The notes below the pieces were generated by a model. The model was not told where the DNA came from and searched no databases. It saw nothing but the letters and a program-made list of their open reading frames with translations. Of a DNA stretch of 64,000 nucleotides, positions 41,830 through 49,763 are shown piece after piece. Positions within the stretch are counted from its first letter, which is position 1. Each line of letters begins with the position of its first letter. Source of the DNA: Chloroflexota bacterium (GTDB lineage Bacteria > Chloroflexota > Anaerolineae > Aggregatilineales > Phototrophicaceae); assembly GCA_011523515.1 (NCBI GenBank), contig WTGO01000048.1:17757-81756 (forward strand). Reading direction: 5' to 3'. The translations under genes and the position numbers were made by a program.

Positions 41830-44004
41830 CTACAGCGGCCTCACCTCGACTTCTTCGCAGCCGATGCGGCCCTCTTCGCAGACCAGCGCGATGCCGCCAC
41901 CTGTGAAGCGCGCTTCGGGATCGTCCGCTTTGACCACCAGGCGACCATCCAGGTAGCCGGCCAGTGAATTCCCTTCGACTTTGAGCGACAGCTGATGCTC
42001 GTTGCCGAGCGTCCAGCCGCCGCCGGCTTCAGCGAGCACCGTATCCTCGCCTTCCAGCGATGAGACCAGGCGCACGCTGTCCTCGTCGCAGAGCAGGGCA
42101 TAATGCCGCTTCATGCCCTGGACGCGCGCGCCCAGCCCGCCGGCCTTGCACATATGCGGCGTCATTTTGGCGCTGACTTGGTAATCCGTCCAATCGCGGC
42201 AACCGTGCATCATCAGTCCGCGGCCGGTATTTTGAATCAGGCGGTAAGTTTCCGGGTAGCGGTCGATATAGACCATGCTGCCGCGCGCCGCGTCCAGCCC
42301 GTTGACCCAGGCCCGCTTCCACATCATGCCCTGCAGCTTGCGATCCCAACGCGTGAAGTCATTCCTGTGGGGGCGCTTGAGACGCACGTTGGGCGCGCCG
42401 TCCCAAGTGAGCCAGTCGAGGTAAACGCGTCCGCTGGCGCCGCCCTGGCCGCTGATCTGCAGGCCCACCGAAGCGATGGGATAGCCCTCCAGGTCCGGCA
42501 CTTGCCATTCCAGCTCGGCGGATTGTCCGGCGGACATTGTCTGTTCGGCGCCTGTCAGCGCTTCCAGCCCGTCTTCGTGGTTGTAGTGCAAGACGCAAAG
42601 CGCGACTTCGACGGCGTCGGCATTGTCGCTTCCGGCTGCGATGCGGGCGCTAATCGTCTGCCCGGGCGAGAGCCGCGGGCTGGCCATCAGCTTGTAGCCG
42701 CCCCGTTCGAAGTGGTCGTTGACCTCAACCGAAGGGACGAAGGCGGCCGTCACCACGCGGCCGACGCGCCCGGGCGCCAAAGCGGCGTAATCCAGCGCCA
42801 GCAGGCGCTCGCCATTCGCGCTTAGATCGGGCGCCTGCACGTTGCTGATGGAGACGACATCACGGGCGTCGATGGCTTCGTCATTCATGAAGCCCTGGAC
42901 CGAGCCGGGCAATTCGAAGTGATAACGTGCGCCATCTTTGGGCGCAAGCGGGTCCAGGCCTTGCAGCGCGCGCCCTACATTCGTGAGGTAGACCGCTTGC
43001 GTCACTGCGTCGCTGATGCCGTTGCCGCCGTCAGCCGTGGGGATATACAGACGATCGGCCACGGGACCACGGAAATCGGGCCCGGTGGACAGGCCGGCCA
43101 GCCCGTCCTTGATGCCCATCAAACAGCCGATATTGCCCGAATTGCAGTCGGTATCCCAGCCGCAGGTGTTGACGATCATGAGCGTGCGCTGGAAGTCGTC
43201 ATCGCCGTAGAGCAGCGAGAAAATCATCAAGCCGTGATTGGGCACCATGTGGCAATTGCCGCCATAGATGTGATAACCGTAGCGCTCGGCCAGAAGCTCA
43301 CGCCCTTTGCGCCAGTCCGGCTCTTTGGCGCGCCATTCGCGGATGTCCTTGATCATGGTCGCGATGATGGAGTCGCCTGGTATCACTGAGAGGCCGGTGT
43401 CGATCAGCTTGTTGATGTCGGATTCGACGAAGGCTTGCGCTTCCATGGCCGCCAGGCATTGCGCGCCGTAGACCGCCTCGCCGCCGTGGCTGACGCTGCC
43501 CGCGCGCCCGGCCAGGTCGGCCGCGAATTCGGGATCGCCCGGCGCCACCAGCGCCCAGCCGTCGATGAAAATCTGCGCGCCGATCTGCTCGGCCACCACC
43601 TTGCCGTTCAACTCGACCGAACCGCTGAGCGGCGGCTGGCAGCCTTCTTTTAGGCGCAGGTAAGCCGTGTGCTCGGTGGAATTGCCCATGCCGCCCCACC
43701 AGAGCACGGTCTGCTCTTCGATGAGGTAGTTGAGCCAGGTCTGGCCGATCTGCGCCGCTGTGACATCCCGGTCGTAACCGTAGTCTTCCAGCGCGCGAAT
43801 AAAGGTGAAGGTGCCGGAGATGTCGTCATCGGTGACGATCAAAGGCACGTTCAGCTTGTCGTGAACGTAGTAGTTGATTTCGCCCAGACGCTGGCTGATG
43901 GCTTCGTAGGGCCAGCCTTCAAAGGGGCGGCCAAGATAAACGCCGATGAGTTTTCCCAGCACACCGGCGTATACGCGTTCGAGATAATCGGGGGGTAGTG
44001 GCAT
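41830..44004 (-). CDS. ADP-ribosylglycohydrolase-family protein with C-terminal beta domain
   Basis: A 724-aa protein. Residues ~1-370 are an ADP-ribosylglycohydrolase fold: GVLGKLIGVYLGRPFEG, the metal-binding TDDDISGTFTFIRALED near residue 60, and GWDTDCNSGNIGCLMGIKDG near 290. The C-terminal ~330 residues read as beta-sandwich modules ending with HQLSLKVEGNSLAGYLDGR, as in LamG or DUF1080-like carbohydrate-binding domains. There is no signal peptide. AGGAG lies 6 bases before the chosen ATG. It is the last gene after a sugar ABC importer, so it may split an N- or O-glycosidic link in the imported ligand, not ADP-ribosylated protein. Confidence 0.88.
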   Translation of the reverse strand: MPLPPDYLERVYAGVLGKLIGVYLGRPFEGWPYEAISQRLGEINYYVHDKLNVPLIVTDDDISGTFTFIRALEDYGYDRDVTAAQIGQTWLNYLIEEQTVLWWGGMGNSTEHTAYLRLKEGCQPPLSGSVELNGKVVAEQIGAQIFIDGWALVAPGDPEFAADLAGRAGSVSHGGEAVYGAQCLAAMEAQAFVESDINKLIDTGLSVIPGDSIIATMIKDIREWRAKEPDWRKGRELLAERYGYHIYGGNCHMVPNHGLMIFSLLYGDDDFQRTLMIVNTCGWDTDCNSGNIGCLMGIKDGLAGLSTGPDFRGPVADRLYIPTADGGNGISDAVTQAVYLTNVGRALQGLDPLAPKDGARYHFELPGSVQGFMNDEAIDARDVVSISNVQAPDLSANGERLLALDYAALAPGRVGRVVTAAFVPSVEVNDHFERGGYKLMASPRLSPGQTISARIAAGSDNADAVEVALCVLHYNHEDGLEALTGAEQTMSAGQSAELEWQVPDLEGYPIASVGLQISGQGGASGRVYLDWLTWDGAPNVRLKRPHRNDFTRWDRKLQGMMWKRAWVNGLDAARGSMVYIDRYPETYRLIQNTGRGLMMHGCRDWTDYQVSAKMTPHMCKAGGLGARVQGMKRHYALLCDEDSVRLVSSLEGEDTVLAEAGGGWTLGNEHQLSLKVEGNSLAGYLDGRLVVKADDPEARFTGGGIALVCEEGRIGCEEVEVRPL

Positions 44005-44107
44005 TTTATTCTCCTGAATCACTGAATTACTTTAAGAAGCCAGCCGGTGGCTGACTTCTAATCATGAACTGAGTAAATTTCGCAGAGCGCCTCGTGCCCA
44101 CAGCCGG

Positions 44108-44998
44108 CTAGGTCTTGATGCCGCCTTCCGCCAAGCCATTGATGAACTGCCGCTGCAAAGCCAGGAAAAGCACCATGACCGGGAAAATGATGATGATGGC
44201 CCCGGCGCTGGTCAAGGCCCAATCCCGGTCGAAGCGGTCGACGAATTTGTAGAAACTGGTGGTGACGGGATATTGGTTCGGGTCGTGGATGAAGGTCAGC
44301 GCCAGCAAGAATTCATTCCAGACGCCCAGGCCAACCACCAGGCCCACGGTCAGGAAGCCGGGCATGGTCAACGGGATGACGATGCGCGTCAGCACCTGGA
44401 ATTCGTTGGCGCCGTCGACGCGGGCGGCATCCTCCAGCTCGCTGGGCAAGTCGATCATATAGGAGCGCAGCAAGAAAATGGACAAAGGCGCGTTGCCGGC
44501 GACATAGACCATGATCAGCAGCAATCGCGCATCCACGCCCACTTTCACTTTCAAGAAGTTTATTTGCACGAAGAGCGGCACGATATACATCCATAGCGGG
44601 ATGGTCGAAGCGACCAGGAAGTAGAGCATGAGCATGTCGGAGCCGGGCGGTTTCTTGCGCGCCAGAGCGTAGGCGGCCAAGCCGCCAAATACCAGCTCAG
44701 CGGCGATCGTGACCACGACATAGATTATGCTGTTGCCCATCGTGGTGGCGAAGTTGCCTTTGTCCCAGGCATTGGGGAAGTTCTCAGTGACGATATTGAC
44801 CGGGGGGCCCAGCGGGTTCTGACCGATTTCGAGATTGGTCTTGACCGAGTTGAAGGACAATACCAAGAGCGGCACGATGGCGAAGGCCGTCAATAAGAGC
44901 AGCACCGTATGGTTAAAGACCAGCAGGCGGCTGCGTTCGCGGCTGCGGCCGCGCTGCAAAACTGTGTCTTGAAGTGAGACTTTGCCGATGGCGGTCAT
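44108..44998 (-). CDS. Sugar ABC transporter permease, MalG type
   Basis: A 296-aa permease with six predicted membrane segments. After the first helix the periplasmic loop contains PVNIVTENFPNAW. The EAA loop EDAARVDGANEFQVLTRIV is near residue 190, and the C-terminus ends QRQFINGLAEGGIKT. The ATG at 44998 overlaps the TGA of malF (ATGA); another ATG at 45007 sits too close to GGAGAGG. It pairs with the MalF-type gene upstream to import a carbohydrate. No ATPase gene is in the cluster; such importers often share one MsmK/UgpC-like ATPase. Confidence 0.94.
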   Translation of the reverse strand: MTAIGKVSLQDTVLQRGRSRERSRLLVFNHTVLLLLTAFAIVPLLVLSFNSVKTNLEIGQNPLGPPVNIVTENFPNAWDKGNFATTMGNSIIYVVVTIAAELVFGGLAAYALARKKPPGSDMLMLYFLVASTIPLWMYIVPLFVQINFLKVKVGVDARLLLIMVYVAGNAPLSIFLLRSYMIDLPSELEDAARVDGANEFQVLTRIVIPLTMPGFLTVGLVVGLGVWNEFLLALTFIHDPNQYPVTTSFYKFVDRFDRDWALTSAGAIIIIFPVMVLFLALQRQFINGLAEGGIKT

Positions 44999-45945
44999 AT
45001 ATCCCATCCTCTCCGCCGCAAAGTGACGAATACCATAATGATGAAGCCGGCGAATATGCTGATGACGACGCCCATTGCCGCGCCGTAACCGGCTTCAAAG
45101 CGGAAAAAGGCGTTTTTGTAGAGCAGGGTGGCGATCACCTCGGAGGCGCCGCCCGGCCCGCCTTGCGTCGACAAGAAGATGTAATCAAAAGCCAGGAAGG
45201 ACCAGATCGCCACCATCATATACATAAACAGCACGACCGGTCTGATGCCGGGCAGGGTCACATGGCGGAATTCGTCCCAGCGGTTGGCGCCGTCGATCTT
45301 GGCGGCGTCGTACAGAACGGGCGGGATGGATTGCATCGCCGCCAGGAAGAGGATCATCAAGAAGCCCCAGAAATGCCAATTGTCAATGAAGGCGATAGAC
45401 AAGAGGGCGCTTTCCGGGCGGCCCAGATAAGCGATGCCGAAGACCTTTTCCAGCCCCAGCATTTGATCTATCGCCGCGCCGACGCCTCGCTGCGGATTCA
45501 ATAAGTTCTTCCAGATTGTGATGGTGACAACGCTGGCCAAGACATAGGGAATAAAGAGAATGCTGCGGTATATCATGCCGCCGCGCTTGATCTGGGCCAG
45601 CATGGTGGCGCAAAACAGCGCCAGGACAAAGGGCACGGTCAGGAAGAAAGCCATCCACAAGATATTGTTCCCAAACGCCTTGCCAAAGGTTTCATCTTCG
45701 AAAAACAGCTCTCGGTAATTCTCCAGCCCGACGAAGTTGGCGTTTTGGCCCACGCCCTTCCAATCGGTCATGGACATGTAGATGCCTTGCACTGCCGGAA
45801 CGGCGACGACGTACAAGTGGATGATCAGCAGCGGACAGATGAAGATCCACGGGATAAGGACGTTGCGCAAGAACTTCCGGCGCCAGGTCTCATCACTCAG
45901 CTTTTCAAAAGCGGTCGTCGGTTTATTTGGGGTTAGAACCGCCAT
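44995..45945 (-). CDS. Sugar ABC transporter permease, MalF type
   Basis: A 316-aa permease with N-terminal cytoplasmic helix and six membrane segments. YDAAKIDGANRWDEFRHVTL is the EAA loop near residue 212. VGLENYRELFFEDETFGKAFGN follows the first helix as usual. It is the upstream partner of MalG, with a 4-bp overlap. The gene begins 81 bp after the stop of the nearer binding protein. Confidence 0.94.
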   Translation of the reverse strand: MAVLTPNKPTTAFEKLSDETWRRKFLRNVLIPWIFICPLLIIHLYVVAVPAVQGIYMSMTDWKGVGQNANFVGLENYRELFFEDETFGKAFGNNILWMAFFLTVPFVLALFCATMLAQIKRGGMIYRSILFIPYVLASVVTITIWKNLLNPQRGVGAAIDQMLGLEKVFGIAYLGRPESALLSIAFIDNWHFWGFLMILFLAAMQSIPPVLYDAAKIDGANRWDEFRHVTLPGIRPVVLFMYMMVAIWSFLAFDYIFLSTQGGPGGASEVIATLLYKNAFFRFEAGYGAAMGVVISIFAGFIIMVFVTLRRRGWDI

Positions 45946-46026
45946 AATAATTGCCTTTCCTGGACGACGGGAAGAGAGCGCAGGCGCTGGCTGTCGTGAA
46001 AACAGCCAGCGCCAAAAACCTAAAGT

Positions 46027-47322
46027 TTATCGGGTTGGAATCGGCGGAATATCCCCAGCCGCGAGCTCTTCGGCAAAGAGCTCCTGCAAGCCTTCCGAAT
46101 ACTCCATCGCGGTGATTTCGCCGGTCCAGACGCGCTCTACCTCTTCGTAGATGTAGACATCGCTCTTGGGCGGCCAGAAGGTCCAGGTGGTGTAACCGTA
46201 GCGGTCATTGGCCGACGCATCCGACAGTTCCGCATAGAGCCGGGCGATGCGCGGGTCAAGCTCGGCCATGACATCCTCGCCAATGGATACGGGGGCCGGC
46301 CCCTTGAGGCAGGACGTGAGCATCTTGCCTTGGGTTGCGGGCGAGAAGTACCAGGTCAGGAATTGCGCGGCCGCTTCCGGATGCGGGCTGTTGGCGTTGA
46401 TCGAGCTGGTATTGCCCATGCCAATCGTGTAGTAATCGGTGCCGTCGTGGCTGGGCACAGGCACCCAGTCCCAGGTTTGGCCGGACTCATTGAAGTAGTC
46501 GACCGTGCCGCGGATGGCCCAGCTGCCTTCGATATTCATCGCGGCGGAACCCTCGGCCAGCGATGACCGCCGGTAAACGCCGTCATTGGTGAAGTACAGG
46601 TCCACGCCGCCGCCGTACCAACCGGCTTGCATGTGCGCGTCCAGCAGTTCGATGGCGCCCACCAGGCTCTCGTCTGTCCAGGGAATCTCACCGGACAGGG
46701 CCTGATAGACCTTGTGCGGACCGGCGACCTGAGTCCAGTATTCGCCCACGAAGTGTTCGTTGGTGGGGCGCCAGCTGGCGTTGCCATGGGAGAAGACGGT
46801 CAAACCAGCCGCCTCGACCTCTTCGGCCAGGGCGTTGAGTTCTTCCATCGTGTCAGGCGGCGTCCAGCCGTTGGCCTCAAAGACTTCTACGTTGTAGTAC
46901 ATCACCAGCGTTTCCAACTCATCGGAAAGGCTGTAAAGTTGGCCATCAACGAGGCCCAGATCCAGCGCCCAGTCGAAGAAGAAATCGCCCCAGCCCATTG
47001 ATTCAGAGAAGGAGTCCATGGGCAGGATCAGCCCGGCTTGCGCCATTTCGTACACGAATGACGGACCCGGCGTACGGACGATATCAGGACCGCCGCCGCC
47101 AGCGACCGCGGTGCGGGTCACGTTCCAGGTATCGGCCTGCGGCACGATCTCCAACTGGATTGACGGATCGACGTCATTGAATTCCAACATGATGGGGCCC
47201 CAGCAGTCGAGCGTGGAGCCTTCGCTGAACCACATGCTGACGGTGGTGACGTCTTGCGCGCCGACGGGCGCAAGCACCATGATTAGTACTGCGGCTGCTA
47301 AAAGAAGCTTACGGGGATTCAT
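46027..47322 (-). CDS. Sugar ABC transporter binding protein, copy 1
   Basis: A 431-aa family-1 binding protein. The signal peptide occupies about residues 1-20 (MNPRKLLLAAAVLIMVLAPV) and has no lipobox. The mature part starts QDVTTVSMWFSEGSTLDCWG. RTPGPSFVYEMAQAGLILPM, YSLSDELETLVMYYNVEVFE and SSINANSPHPEAAAQFLTWY are typical. AGGAGGG precedes the ATG. It is nearly the same as the next gene upstream, which suggests a recent duplication, and it is the copy closest to the permeases. Confidence 0.93.
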   Translation of the reverse strand: MNPRKLLLAAAVLIMVLAPVGAQDVTTVSMWFSEGSTLDCWGPIMLEFNDVDPSIQLEIVPQADTWNVTRTAVAGGGGPDIVRTPGPSFVYEMAQAGLILPMDSFSESMGWGDFFFDWALDLGLVDGQLYSLSDELETLVMYYNVEVFEANGWTPPDTMEELNALAEEVEAAGLTVFSHGNASWRPTNEHFVGEYWTQVAGPHKVYQALSGEIPWTDESLVGAIELLDAHMQAGWYGGGVDLYFTNDGVYRRSSLAEGSAAMNIEGSWAIRGTVDYFNESGQTWDWVPVPSHDGTDYYTIGMGNTSSINANSPHPEAAAQFLTWYFSPATQGKMLTSCLKGPAPVSIGEDVMAELDPRIARLYAELSDASANDRYGYTTWTFWPPKSDVYIYEEVERVWTGEITAMEYSEGLQELFAEELAAGDIPPIPTR

Positions 47323-47446
47323 GTTCCCTCCTCTGGAGTAATTGAATAGGTGCTGGTCGATTTGTGTAGCCAATTAGTTTTCAGACGATGCGCTTATGCG
47401 GCGCTGACCGCCATGATGAATACAGCCAGCGCCGCAAAACTCGGGC

Positions 47447-48742
47447 TTAGCGGGTTGGAATCGGCGGGATATCGCCGGCGGCCAGTTCTTCGGCGAAGAG
47501 TTCATTCAAGCCTTCGAGATAATCCATGACGGTGATTTCGCCGGTCCAGACGCGCTCTACTTCTTCGTAGATGTAGACATCGCTCTTGGGCGGCCAGAAT
47601 GTCCAGGTGGTGTACCCGTAGCGATCATTGGCGGAGGCATCCGAGAGCTCGGCGTAGACCCGGGCGATGCGCGGGTCAAGCTCGCCCATGACGTCTTCGC
47701 CAATGGTTACCGGCGCCGGTCCCTTGCGGCAGTTGGTGAGCATCTTGCCTTGTGTAGCCGGCGAGAAGTACCAGGTCAGGAATTGCGCGGCGGCTTCCGG
47801 ATGGGGGCTGTTGGCGTTGATGGAGCTGGTGTTGCCCATGCCGATGGTGAAGTAATCGGTGCCGTCGTGGCTGGGTACGGGTACCCAATCCCAATCCTGG
47901 CCGGACTCGCCAAAGTATTCACCCAAGCTGCGGATAGCCCAGCTGCCTTCGATATTCATGGCGGCCGTGCCATCAGCAAACATCGACCGGCGGGTTGCGC
48001 CGTCGTTGGTGAAGTAGAGGTCAATGCCGCCGCCGTACCAACCGGCCTGCATGTGCGCATCCAGGATTTCCATGGCTTCCACCATGCTCTCGTCCGTCCA
48101 GGGGATCTGCCCGGTCAGCGCCTTGTAAACGTTGTGCGGGCCGGCGATTTGCGTCATGTATTCACCGACGAACCATTCATTCGAGGGCCGCCAGCTGGCG
48201 TTGCCATGGGAGAAGACCGTGTATCCGGCCGCGGCTACCTCTTCGGACAGAGCGTTCAGCTCGTCGATTGTGTCAGGCGGCGTCCAGTCGTTCGCCTCGA
48301 AGACGTCGACATTGTAATACAGCAGCAGCGTTTCGAGCTCATCGGACAGGCTGTAGAGCTGGCCTTCGACCAGACCAAGGTCCAGCGCCCAATCAAAGAA
48401 GAAATCGCCCCAGCCCATTGATTCCGCAAAAGTGTCCATCGGCAGAATCAAGCCCGCTTGCGCCATCTCATAGACGAAAGAGGGACCCGGAGTGCGGACG
48501 ATGTCGGGTCCGCCGCCGCCGGCGACAGCGGTGCGGGTCACATTCCAGGTATCGGCCTGCGGCACGATTTCCAACTGGACTGACGGATCAACATCGTTGA
48601 ATTCGAGCATGATGGGACCCCAGCAGTCGAGCGTGGAGCCCTCACTGAACCACATGCTGACGGTGGTGACATCTTGCGCGCCGACGGAAGTAAGCGCCAG
48701 GATGAGTACTGCAACTGTGAATAGAAGCCTAAACTGTTTCAT
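47447..48742 (-). CDS. Sugar ABC transporter binding protein, copy 2
   Basis: Also 431 aa and aligned without gaps to copy 1 over almost the whole length. It differs mainly in the signal (MKQFRLLFTVAVLILALTSV), around EQLYSLSDELETLLLYYNVD and near residues 205-260 where the ligand cleft lies (RRSMFADGTAAMN against RRSSLAEGSAAMN). AAGGAGG precedes the ATG. The two copies may have slightly different ligand preferences. It is the first gene of the operon. Confidence 0.93.
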   Translation of the reverse strand: MKQFRLLFTVAVLILALTSVGAQDVTTVSMWFSEGSTLDCWGPIMLEFNDVDPSVQLEIVPQADTWNVTRTAVAGGGGPDIVRTPGPSFVYEMAQAGLILPMDTFAESMGWGDFFFDWALDLGLVEGQLYSLSDELETLLLYYNVDVFEANDWTPPDTIDELNALSEEVAAAGYTVFSHGNASWRPSNEWFVGEYMTQIAGPHNVYKALTGQIPWTDESMVEAMEILDAHMQAGWYGGGIDLYFTNDGATRRSMFADGTAAMNIEGSWAIRSLGEYFGESGQDWDWVPVPSHDGTDYFTIGMGNTSSINANSPHPEAAAQFLTWYFSPATQGKMLTNCRKGPAPVTIGEDVMGELDPRIARVYAELSDASANDRYGYTTWTFWPPKSDVYIYEEVERVWTGEITVMDYLEGLNELFAEELAAGDIPPIPTR

Positions 48743-49267
48743 ATTTTCCTCCTTGGAAGTACACAGAATTGATCGACTGCAACATTTCGCTGATGCGATA
48801 GCGCCTCCTTCTTCCCCGTCACGATCAAGAACTCATGTGACACTAGCCTGGCTTAAGTCGACAACTGGAAAAACGCAGGCATAGACGCTTGACCGTCACC
48901 TCAAAAATGACGTGTGCAGAATAATAGCGCATAGGTAACCGATTCCGCAAGCTTTTAGATTAATCCTTATAAACCGCTGCTGGTGATGGCTTGGATGTAG
49001 TAGCGCTGGAAGGGCAGGAGCAGCAGAATCGGCACGATAGCCGCCAGCATCGCGCCGGCCAGCAATTCGTTCCTCAGCGTCTGGTATTCGCCGCGAATGG
49101 CCACTGATTGGGCCTAGCTGAGCAGTGCGCCGGTCATTCATCGACCTCGACCGGATCGACTCCAGCGCCGTGAAGCTCATCGGGCGCTCATCTTGGGCTC
49201 ATGGAATACCGAGCGGCGGTCTTTAGGCTGAGCAGTAGACAGGGTCGCGAATCTTTTGGAGGCGAAC
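48743..49267. other. Intergenic region containing a permease relic
   Basis: Besides the permease remnant at 48967-49114, this 525-bp gap has no credible coding sequence. The part at 48743-48960 should hold the promoter of the binding-protein operon, but I could not identify convincing -35 and -10 boxes. The part after 49114 shows nothing recognisable apart from the GGAGG site at 49257. Confidence 0.5.
48967..49114 (-). pseudogene. MalG-type permease C-terminal remnant
   Basis: About 48 codons read AQSVAIRGEYQTLRNELLAG then AMLAAIVPILLLLPFQRYYI and QAITSSGL before a stop at 48967-48969. This is the final membrane helix and tail of a sugar permease. The frame meets a TAG immediately upstream, and no other part of the gene is near. 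It is a relic of a second transporter, located just before the intact binding-protein pair. Confidence 0.7.
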
Positions 49268-49489
49268 ATGTACCAGATGACGCCGCTCTATGTCAAAAGT
49301 GGTGACGCCATCTGGCGGCATACGGACACTCTCGTGAAGTGCGTGTTGCTGGTTTTGACGGCGATCGTTGTCACCGCGCTTGCGTTGCTGTTGCTGGCAG
49401 CCACTCATCTGGCGTGGCTCCGATTGCTCAATTGGCTAGACGCACAATCGTCTCCCGTCATCTTCCGCCATTTCTTGGGCGGCATCTAA
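49268..49489 (+). CDS. Small membrane protein, tandem copy 1
   Basis: A 73-aa protein with one strong hydrophobic helix at about residues 25-46 (CVLLVLTAIVVTALALLLLA) followed by LAWLRLLNW. TTTTGGAGG precedes the ATG. It has the same length as the next small protein and can be aligned without gaps to it at about one quarter identity (shared M1, Y2, P6, S11, K24, A44, A45, W50, L51, W56, S62, P63). No known family recognised. It could be a regulator of a membrane complex or part of one. Confidence 0.65.
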   Translation: MYQMTPLYVKSGDAIWRHTDTLVKCVLLVLTAIVVTALALLLLAATHLAWLRLLNWLDAQSSPVIFRHFLGGI

Positions 49490-49536
49490 TCCGTCGCGCC
49501 GAGCGCTTGCCGTTGACTGAAGGAAACGAGGCCAAT

Positions 49537-49758
49537 ATGTATTTCCTGCTACCGATTGCGCTCTTATCAGCCGAGGAAGACGCCTATTTCAGGGAAGCCT
49601 ATCTGAAAGCACTGCTGCCATTCTGGGCGACAGTTGTCGCGGCGGCGCTGATGGTGGGCTTGCTGGCTGCCGCCTCCGCCGGATGGCTGGGCATGATCGA
49701 ATGGCGCCGCATCGAACTGAGCCCGCTCAGCTGCGCGCTCTACCTAAGCGGCGTTTGA
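49537..49758 (+). CDS. Small membrane protein, tandem copy 2
   Basis: A 73-aa protein with a hydrophobic start (MYFLLPIALLS), an acidic patch (AEEDAYFREAY) and a membrane helix at about residues 26-52 (LLPFWATVVAAALMVGLLAA). AGGAAACGAGG lies before the ATG. It aligns gap-free with the preceding 73-aa protein, which suggests old tandem duplication. The start may shift since only one ATG is clear. Its stop lies 5 bp before the end of the convergent GGT gene. Confidence 0.62.
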   Translation: MYFLLPIALLSAEEDAYFREAYLKALLPFWATVVAAALMVGLLAAASAGWLGMIEWRRIELSPLSCALYLSGV

Positions 49759-49763
49759 TCGCG

